A DNA stretch of 64,000 bases from Chlorocebus sabaeus (lineage: Eukaryota; Chordata; Mammalia; Primates; Cercopithecidae): contig NC_132910.1 in NCBI RefSeq assembly GCF_047675955.1, positions 89,678,923 to 89,742,922 on the forward strand, in the 5' to 3' direction. A program made the position numbers and the translations under genes. Shown here piece by piece: positions 55,336-64,000 of this stretch; the first letter of the stretch is position 1, and each line of letters starts with the position of its first letter. The notes under the pieces are model-generated. The model had not been told where the DNA came from. It saw only the letters and a list, made by a program, of their open reading frames with translations, and did no database searches.

Positions 55336-58300
55336 CTTTAGCCCTCAGAGAAGAAACGGTATATTAGAGAAGCTGGATAACTGAAATGATACTCTAAGTA
55401 ATAGAACATGCAGCCGGTAGGGTAAAAATGAGGAGTTTAGTCTTTTAAGTGCTTTTTCCCCTTCTACTTCACCTCACTACCTCCCTCCTTGCAGCCACCC
55501 CATCCCCCAACAAGTACAAATGGGGTTCCAGGATAAAATATGTAAATGTCTTTCCATAACATACCTCCTCTTCCCCTTCCCACTCAAAGCTCATGTCACT
55601 GCTCACCTTGGCAGTGAACATAGAGTTGAGTAAACATGGAAGATCATCCCTTAGAGGGAAAAGTTAGGACCACAGAAAATCACATCACAGTATGCAAATT
55701 CCCACACTTGTAAGTTGTCTTAGATATTATGCTTCAATAGCTACAATGTGACTTAAACACACTGGGATCTGTGTAACAACATCTCTGTATAACCAGCCTC
55801 TGATGCGGCATCTGGTGCCTAGGAAAACCATACCTTATCACATTTTTTATTGTGTAATTAGCAAATCATAAAGACAGGAAAGTTTCAGACTGCATCTAAA
55901 AAGGGAACATAGTTCCAAATAAGCATTGTCATATGGCACAAGTTATATTTTACCTATCAGCTTTATTGGTACCCAGAGAACTATTCTGGAATGCATATTT
56001 AAATAATGCAAAACAAACAAAGGGAGAAAAGATGTCGAATGCTTATCGGCACTGTATACCATAGCTTTCTGCAATCACATATGTGCATTTCTTCTTAAGC
56101 TTCTTGAGGAAAGGAACTGAATCTTTCAGTACTATGAGTTACCTTAAAAAAAAAAAAGGCACTCTATAACTATGTTGGACTGAACTAAACTGAATTAAAT
56201 ACGTATTTATTTGCTGGCCTATGAACACAAAAATAGCTTATCGATTTTCACCTGTTCAGACAGGATCAGAACACAGATTTCCACGTGACAATTTCAATCA
56301 CTATAATGCTCCAGATATCTAAGTTTAAATAACACTTTACACATTTCAGAAATAAGAAATTTAAATAGAGTGGAATTTATGTTTTGTCTATTATCTCTTA
56401 CCATTATTCCTAAATTCCTCACAACATTCTAGTTTGTCTATTCAGCATTTAATTATCTTTATTGCACCCAAAGTAGTCTGTTCAAGAAAAACATTAAATA
56501 CACAATTTAGAGATGAAGAAAAACATGACATTCAGTATTATCTTTCTTTCAGAAAATAATTCTGTATGCATGAAGAGTGTACTATGAACTAGGGAATAAT
56601 TTAACTTTAAGGCCCTCATATTCAGTTGTTAATTACTTTTTTGTCGTCCTCAATATATTTCTATTGCATCAATGGAAAACTATAGCAGTCCTCTAGTGAC
56701 CAAAATTATACATATCAATTCTTATGAATATTAATTAAAAGCTTTCTGTCTTCATGGAAAACCATCTACTTCCCATTTCAAAGGCATTGAATTTCAGTGC
56801 TAGAGAAAATATACTTCAGTTAAAATTTTCAGCACATGCCAATCAATAAGATTACGGGTTCTTTTGTTGTTGTTCTTCAACTTCTGGAAAGAAACATTTT
56901 TAAATGAAGTAATTGATCTACAACACTTTGCCTGTAAAATAACCTATTTCAAAAGAAAATAAAAGTGCCATATCTGACTTATGAAAAAATACGTGTTACA
57001 GAGAGAAAGCTGTTTAGTTATTGCGACCTTTGACAACTGAGTGAGCAGAAGTTGAGAGAATCAATCAAAAGTGTTTGCTGTGTGCCCATCCCCACAGTGG
57101 CAGAGCACATAGTGGGGTTATAGATATGAGAAAAAAGTACTCGTAATCTTGCACTCACAGTGCTTAAAGAAAAAGTTCCCGTGTCTGCTCATACGTGCAC
57201 ACACACAGGAGCACATTTAGAAAAGCACTAATATGCGTGGAAGGGGTCCTATTCGTCCGGGTATTTGTTCTTTTCTCTTATTTCCTTCCTTGTCCTTTGA
57301 GAACAGAACTGGCAACTGGAGAGTATATGGTGAACAGAGTTGAAGGCAGATTGTGTCTAAATTCCGTGTAAAACAGTCATTCTTAATCTTGGTTTTGCTA
57401 CCTTCTAAAATAAGTTTAACTATGTCAACAATATAACAAAATATGCCAAATTTTATCAAAGCAAAATTTAAATTATTTTATTTAAAACATGCTATTTAGA
57501 GGATATTACAAAAAATACAGATGATGAACAGCGAGATGGAAGAGACGCACAGGGCACAGTATGTAGGAAGGGGAGTAGAGCTTCTCAGCATGCCACCCTC
57601 CAGAAACCTCCCCGTGTTCAGCCATCTGAAAGCACTCGCAAATCTGTGGTTGATTACATCATTGGCCACTGGTAATCGCTCAGCCTTCAGCCCTTCTCCC
57701 CTCCCCAGAAGGTAGGGGATAGGGATGAAAGTCCAAAACCTTTAATCAATGCTTCAGCATTTCTGGCAATCAGGCCCATCCTGAAGCCATCTAGGGGTCC
57801 CCAGACACCAGTCATCTCATTACCATACAAAAGACACTCATCCAACTGGAGATCCTGAGTTTTAGGAGCTGTGTGACAGGAAGTGGGACCAAATATATAT
57901 TTTACAATATCACAGATGTTATTTGCCTTTGTCAGGAAGCAGGTCTTTGATTCAAGGATAGTTGCAAATGTAGTTTTTTTAATAAGTAGAATATTCTGAG
58001 AGTTTTTGTGAGAGAAAGTCAAGACAAAGAAAACAACTAGGCAGTAGTAGGCAGTTAGGATGTGCCAGCAATTCTTCTAAGCATATTCCACATGTCTTTA
58101 AAATATCACCCAGATACCAACTGAAACAGTCCATCCCACATTCTTTCTCCTTTGGTTTCTGTGCACTCTTCCTATGGGTTTCTGTTTTGGAGTGCCTAAT
58201 CCTGATGTGAGCCTCACCCAGTCCTCACTGTCAGTCCCATTTTCTTCTCCCAGGGCCAGACCTCAGCAGAAGTGGTGTCAATCACTTACTCCTTTCCCAA

Positions 58301-58389
58301 AGCTCACTGCACACACCACTTATGACACAGAAGACTCTACCAAAGGAAATCAAACTACAGAACAGCAACAAAACTCAAAAAATTAACAT
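55336..58389. other. Unassigned intergenic sequence
   Basis: About 3 kb of AT-rich sequence. A possible L2 trace lies near 56,095-56,150. A 111-codon minus frame at 57,687-58,022 is unrecognised. No young repeat or RNA gene seen. Confidence 0.35.
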
Positions 58390-58625
58390 TCGGCTTTTCT
58401 GTTATTAAAATATTTTCTCAGCAAACAATAACAAATGTTGGTGAGGTTATTGAGAAGATAAAACTTCCATCCACACATGGTGGGAATGTAAAATTGTGCA
58501 GCCACTTTGGAAAACAGCTTAGCAGTTCCCCAAAATGTTAAATATAGAGTTAACATATAACTCCACAATTCCACTCCTAGGAATATACCTAAGAGAAATG
58601 AAAACATATGTCCAGTTAAAGAAAA
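58390..58625 (+). mobile_element. LINE-1 (L1M) 3' region, left part
   Basis: 'gtgggaatgtaaaattgtgc' and 'ccactcctaggaatatacct' match the ORF2-end/3' UTR of old L1s. The element resumes at 59,525 after an insertion. Confidence 0.85.
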
Positions 58626-58649
58626 AATTATTCTGACAATTGTTAAAAT

Positions 58650-58717
58650 GGTAAGGAAGATTTTATTCAGGATTATTGCAATAGGTAAGGAAGATTTTAT
58701 TCAGGATTATTACAATA
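58650..58717. repeat. 34-bp tandem duplication
   Basis: Two consecutive 34-bp copies beginning 'ggtaaggaagattttattca' differ at one base. Confidence 0.92.
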
Positions 58718-58887
58718 GGCATCAAGACAGAGATAGGACTCAAATACAAACACAGCAAAGACAACCAAGAATCTATAGCCAACAAAGAGAGAGAGGGGGG
58801 TCAATGGATAGAAAATTACTAAGAGGAGATATCAAATGTAGGGGGTTCTAGCTAAACCAACTTAATGAGATTCTTGCTAAAGGCAGG

Positions 58888-59304
58888 TGACATAGTTTAA
58901 ATATTTGTCCCCACCCACATCTCATGTAATGTAATCCCCAGTGCTGGAGGTGGGGCCTAGTGAGAAGTGATTGAATCATGGGGCAGAGTTCTCATGAATG
59001 GTTTAGCCCCATCCCTCCTTGGTACTGAATAGTGAGTGCGTTCTCATGGGATCTGGTTGTTTAAAAGTGGGTAGTACCTACCAGTACCTCCCCCTCCTCC
59101 TGCTCCAGCAATGTGAAGTGCTAGCTTCCCCTTTGCCTTCCACCAGGATTATAATTTTCCTGAGGCCACCCCAAAAGGTGACCAGATGCCAGCACCATGC
59201 TTCCTGTATAACTTGTGGAACCGTAAGCCAATCAAACCTCTTTTCTTTATAAATTACCCAATCTCAGGTATTTCTTTATAGCAGCGTGATAAGAGACTGA
59301 TGCA
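58888..59304 (+). mobile_element. MST-type LTR (MaLR)
   Basis: Starts 'tgacatagtttaaatatttg' and ends 'gagactgatgca', 417 bp, with the MaLR 'aattacccaatctcaggtat' poly(A)-region block. Flanks 'gcagg' and 'gcaaa' are an imperfect duplication. Confidence 0.85.
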
Positions 59305-59524
59305 GCAAATCAAGGACTCATACATCAAAGGGAAGAGATGAGGAACTTTATCAAATATCAAGGATGATCAGATACAAAAGGCAGGAGGATTCTTGCTAAA
59401 CTGATTCACCAGGATTCTAGCTAAAACTGGGGTATTCAAACCTGGCAAGGATGGGGCCATGGTCAAGGCCTAGTTGAGAAGAGGATCCTGACTAAGCCTT
59501 GGTCAAAGAGAGAATCTTGGTCAG

Positions 59525-60050
59525 TCCACACAAAAACTTGTACATGAATATTCATAGCAGCATTATTCATAATAGCCAAAAAGTAGAAACAACCCAAATG
59601 TCTATTAACTGATAAATAGGCAAACAAAGTGAGATTTATCCATACAATGGAAAATTATTCCACAATAAAATGTTTTTGTCCATCCTACAAAATGAGTGAA
59701 CCTTGCAAACAATATGCTAAGAAAAAGAAGCCAGTCATAAAAGACCACATGTTTTATGAATCCATTTATATGAAATATGCAGAACAGGCAAACCCACTGG
59801 GACAGAAGCTAAATTAGTAATTGCCAGGGGCAGAGGGAACAATATTCCATTGTATGGATTGTATGGAGATTGGGGAATTGACTGGTAATGGGTACATGGC
59901 TTCCTTTGAGAGTAATGAAAATGTTCTAAAATTAAACAGCAGTGATGGTTGCACCAAACTGTAAATATACTAAAAACACTGAATTGTATGTTTTTAAAGG
60001 GTGAATTTTATGGTATGCAAATTATATCTCAATAAAGCTGTTATTAAAAT
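59525..60050 (+). mobile_element. LINE-1 (L1M) 3' region, right part
   Basis: 'aacttgtacatgaatattca', 'tgctaagaaaaagaagccag' and 'ggtgaattttatggtatgca' run to the element's 3' end 'atatctcaataaa'. It continues the L1 from 58,625. Confidence 0.88.
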
Positions 60051-62889
60051 ATTTTCAGACATTTCCAAAGGCTACATTCTAGACATACACTAATTTGCTC
60101 AATCCTCATTTTTTCCCTTTTTACTTCCCCCATGGCAGTGGAAAGATAATTATCCTTACTTCATTATGAAGAGCAAATCCACTTTCTCTAGTTTCTGCTC
60201 CCTGCGTCAGTCCCAGGTTCTCTTTCTCTATGTGGTCTGCTAACAAAATGACCATTCTGCTGGAACCTCACACTGCCTTACAACCCCAACAGTCATTAAT
60301 ATGCCCCAAAGAGGAAAGGTCTATAGTCAGAATTGACTTCAAAGTTTTGTGAGTTTTTTTTAACTCAATAACAAAATTTCATATTCAAATGAAATACGGC
60401 AGTTATATTTTCAAGGCATGTATTTCCAATGAGTTTATCTCAATTTTTTTATTCAAAACAGAAAAGATAATTAACATGTAATAACTACAAGGGTGCTTAA
60501 TATGCCTAATAATAATCACAACCAAAGCAACATAATAGTTAATTCCAAAAGGAACAATTATGGTGTTAAATCACTATGATTAAATCTTGATTATTGAACT
60601 CCTATCAGTATTTATGCCCATCCAGGTTATTTTGAGGACACAATAATAAAATATTAAATGTGTAAATAATGTATGTACTGAAGGTGAAAAAAATATGGTA
60701 TGCAAATCAAATGAAGCATGACTTTTGGATATGCCATAAGAAAAATTTAGCTGACTACATCCAATCAGCCACAAAATCCTTCTTTTCATGAAATAACAAT
60801 GACTCCAGGTGTCTAATTAGGACATTTCAACACGTCCATTCACATGTTGAAAACTACAACCATCCATTAGGCTCAGCTATAGATAGCTCCCAACCTGAGC
60901 CCTAACTCTTGTTCTGTGTAGTATAAAGACTTCAGATGGTGCTGGGCCATACAGCGGAAAATCAAAAGGATACTGGGTTTAGTTAACTCAGAGAAATGAA
61001 GCTGAGGGTAGCTCATAACAGTATACAACTATATAGAAAGATCATATACAGAAGCTGCTAATCAATTACTTGCTCACCTTACTGAAGGAAGAACACCATC
61101 AAATAGATGTGAGCAATCTAGGAATAGCACTTAGGATTGTATTCTTACACAATTAGCAGAAAATCCTGCTATAGCATCTTCTAACTGATAGATGTCTCAA
61201 CAACTCAAGTCCAGGAATGAACAATCCAAGGCTGATCAAGTAGCTCAATGAGTTCATCAAGGACTAAGCTCCTATATCTTTACACTCCACCATCTTGGCA
61301 TGCAGGTCTTTGTTACACTTGTTACCTCGTGGTTGCAAGATGGCTATTGCATCTCCAGGCATCATATCCAGGTTCCTGACAAGAAGGAGATGATAACTTA
61401 TCCAAATAATTTAAATATGGAGCAAGATGGCCATCTTACAGTCATTCAAGTCAGAAATGCTTTGTTATTTCATTGTTCCTGCTTAAATCTATATTTATGA
61501 TATAACTGATGCCAAAGACCATGACTTTAATTTTCATGGACAAATGAGAAAAGAAAAAAAAGGAGGTGGACAATATATAAATGATGTGCTTGGACAAAGT
61601 TAAGATCAAATGACATCATGGCATGCTATATTGTTGGAAAAAGTAGATAAAATAGTCTCAAAATAATTAGACAAGACTTTGCTTTTGGCCAGTCTCCTGA
61701 AAATATGCACTTCCAGACAATGACAAAGAGGTATTTGGAACAGTTTTCTTATTGCTTCCAGTGTTTGGAATCTAGGTAGTCAGAAGAGCCGTGCATTTAG
61801 AGCAGAACTGGCCCTCTAATTTAGGCATTTCATTAACAAATGTGTAGGTTGCTGTTCCAAAAGCATAAAAAACCAGCTTTAAAATAGAAAGAAAAGAAAA
61901 ACTGGGCATATGTGCATTATTGTGTCTAGCAAAAGCTAGTTTCTTCTGCAGCTTTTTAATATAGTCTCATGGTTGCTGAAAAAAGCACTCACTGGAACTA
62001 TCAACCATAGTAATAAAAAAAAAAAAAAAAAAGATCACCAACTTTAAACTCACTTCAGAACTGGCTGAGAAATTTGATGAGCTTCCATCATGCTGTCCAA
62101 AAAATATGGCATTGTGTTGTTGCTGAGTTCTTGCCCGGTTTTAAAGCATCTTTCCACTCCATGGTAAACAGACTGGTACAGGTGTCTGTGCCAAGCATTT
62201 TATCACTGTGACCAAGATACCTTGTGGAATCAAACTAACCCTGTAATCCTGCCTGGATTACTAAACAATCATATAACAATGGATAGTTATGGAGTCTCCA
62301 AAAGTACAAAGCATAGTGGCTCCAAGTTTTTAAACCTAGAAGAAGGGCTTCCTTTTAATCCTTGATTTCAAAGAAAGTGATTTTTTGAATGCTCTACAGC
62401 TTCCTGGAGCAGCTTTTATGGTTTTTGAACACTCTGCTTTTCTATTCAAAACCCTCAAAAATGAAAAATGTCATTGTATGAAGTACTAGCCACCAGCAGT
62501 GGGAACATGACAAGTACCAGGCTTCCAGATGAACCTGAAATGGCAGATTTTTCCATCTAAGGGTCATCTACTTAATAAGCCCTAACTCATGTTCAAATCT
62601 CCCCAAGCCAATCAGACTTTTCTTTCTGTTTGAGCTACATCTTCATCTTTCCTTGAACAAATATTCTTGAGTTACGCCCTGCCATGCACTTCACTGGTGT
62701 CCACCTGCATCCACCTCATGCTTCCTCATGCCACCTCCTAATTTTTATACCATGTAAGGAAATTACCAAAGCAGCAGGCCAGGTCTCACTAACAGCTGAA
62801 CAGGCAGGCCTCCATGAAAACTGTTTCGGCACTGACTGAATGGTTAAGTTAAATATTAAAGACTGAAAGAGCCTTACACAAAGGCTGGA
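60051..62889. other. Unassigned intergenic sequence
   Basis: No gene recognised. The block at about 60,890-61,470 ('tccaggcatcatatccaggt', 'tggttgcaagatggctattg') resembles a known interspersed repeat that I cannot name. An A-run lies at 62,014-62,032. Confidence 0.35.
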
Positions 62890-63637
62890 ATGTAACAGAA
62901 GCCCACCAAGAGCCTTGCTCAGGCCTTTCCTGGGCCTTGAAGCACGTCGAGATAACGAAGGAATTCTTACACTCCTCATACCAGGACACATCTACGATTA
63001 AACAAGTTTTATTAGGGATAAAGAAACTCCCCTGACCTCCTTACCTCAGCTGGAGACAAAATAAGGGTGATCACCTTTGGTACCAGGACCCATTTAAATT
63101 AAGTAACTTTACTGAGGCTCCAGAAAATGATTGCTGGGACCCAGACCTTAGTTATAGATTAGATTGAATCAATCACTTGTGTCTTTAGAAGAATGCACGC
63201 TTGCATGTTGTTAAAGCAAAGTAAATATGGCCCGAGAAGGACACTATACTTCTATATTTGAGTCCTTGTGGACAACCTAGCTTAATAGGTAGACAAGATT
63301 GAAAACCGAACTTAGGAGTATGTCTCTGTAACAATAGCTGAGTCTTGGCCAATCCCAGTGGCCATACTTCAACCACCCATACACTGCTGAGTGTACAAAC
63401 TGTGTTCAAATAAGGCAAACGCCAAGCTGTAACCAATCCAGCTGTTCGGTACCTCACTGCCAATTTCTGTACGTCATTTCCCTTTTTTTATCTATAAATC
63501 TTCTTCTACCTCGTGGCTGTGCTGGAGTCTCTGTGAATCTGCTGTGATTCTGGTAGTTGCCTGATTCATGAATCGTTCATTGCTCAAGTACACTCCTTTA
63601 AATTTAATTTGGCTGAAGTTTTTCTTTTATCAACATA
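62890..63637 (+). mobile_element. Class I ERV solo LTR
   Basis: Starts 'tgtaacagaagcccacc' and ends 'ttttatcaaca' (TG...CA). Contains 'tctataaatcttcttctacc' as a TATA-like core near 63,490, followed by U5-like sequence. About 748 bp. Family not assigned and no clear target duplication. Confidence 0.6.
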
Positions 63638-63868
63638 GATTCATCACTTAGAAGGTATATAAGCACTGGAAAAATTTGTAACTTTAAGTTGGTCTGGTGA
63701 ATTATCCCTGGCCTTCTCCCTACACCTGGTTACAGAAATAAACTCTTCTTCTTTCCCAGTTCATCTGCATCTCATTATTGGACCATGAGAACAAGTAGCC
63801 CAACCCTCGATTTGGTCCGGGAATACTTAGAGGTTTTAAACATTCAGACTTTTAAAAAATTTTATATG
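63638..63868 (+). repeat. Second LTR-like fragment
   Basis: Has an LTR-style segment with 'cagaaataaactcttcttct' (poly(A) signal) and ends near 'ttggtccgggaata', which is reminiscent of an LTR/leader boundary. It may belong to a different ERV than the LTR directly upstream. Confidence 0.4.
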
Positions 63869-64000
63869 AGGTCGGGCGCAGTGGCTCAAGCCTGTAATCC
63901 CAGCACTTTGGGAGGCCGAGGCGGGCGGATCACGAGGTCAGGAGATCGAGACCATCCTGGCTAACATGGTGAAACCCCGTCTCTACTAAAAAATACAAAA
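63869..64000 (+). mobile_element. AluY SINE, cut by the window end
   Basis: Left monomer only, because the window ends. Carries 'ggctcaagcctgtaatccc' and otherwise matches young AluY closely. It supports an Old World monkey source. Confidence 0.9.

Larger units (their letters stand above)
58626..59524. mobile_element. LTR-like insert in L1, itself split by an MST LTR
   Basis: Sequence from 'ttctgacaattgttaaaatg' to 'aatcttggtcagtccacaca' interrupts the L1. Its two halves (58,630-58,887 and 59,305-59,520) share a style ('attcttgctaaa' in both), suggesting one older LTR. Family not assigned. Confidence 0.5.

Overview
The window is primate nuclear DNA, most likely from an Old World monkey (Cercopithecidae). 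It is AT-rich and packed with Alu, L1, MIR, L2, MaLR, DNA-transposon and endogenous-retrovirus copies. The youngest Alus carry variants I associate with cercopithecid AluY subfamilies: 'ggctcaagcctgtaatccc' at 63.9 kb, a close version at 35.8 kb, and 'gagatccggccactgca' read on the minus strand at 29.1 kb. I found no host protein-coding exon, tRNA, rRNA or CRISPR array. The window reads as intergenic or deep-intronic sequence.

Layout. 0-5.7 kb: old MaLR-like, L2 and MIR repeats, a short L1 tail and a (GT)n tract. 5.73-8.45 kb: an essentially full-length Tigger1 DNA transposon with a decayed transposase and an Alu inside it. 8.7-17 kb: Alus, a rearranged L1, a MER1-like element, an ERV/MaLR-type LTR with (CA)n and (GATGA)n tracts, and L1 3' ends. 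18.7-21.8 kb: a MER5A-like element, a solo class I LTR with TATA and poly(A) motifs, and an L1 tail with a twin-priming inversion.

22.8-34 kb: a four-level nest. An old L1 was split by an LTR, which was split by an antisense HERV-W-type provirus (23,627-33,335), which was split by a right-monomer Alu (29,123-29,274). Read on the minus strand, the provirus runs 5' LTR (LTR17-like, 758 bp), primer-binding site, leader, gag, pro, RT, RNase H, integrase, an env closely related to syncytin-1, and a 3' LTR cut down to 183 bp of U3. Every gene is broken.

34-64 kb: long stretches without recognised genes, with an AluY (35.7 kb), L2 and MIR fragments, four Alus between 47 and 52.4 kb, an MLT1 and a THE1 LTR each with a perfect 5-bp target-site duplication (54.4-55.3 kb), an L1 split by an LTR-like insert and an MST LTR (58.4-60.05 kb), a class I LTR (62.9-63.6 kb), and an AluY running off the right end.

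Nothing here works together as a living pathway. The layout records successive insertions. The most informative locus is the HERV-W provirus with its syncytin-1-related but inactivated env. Family names come from pattern recognition without a database search.
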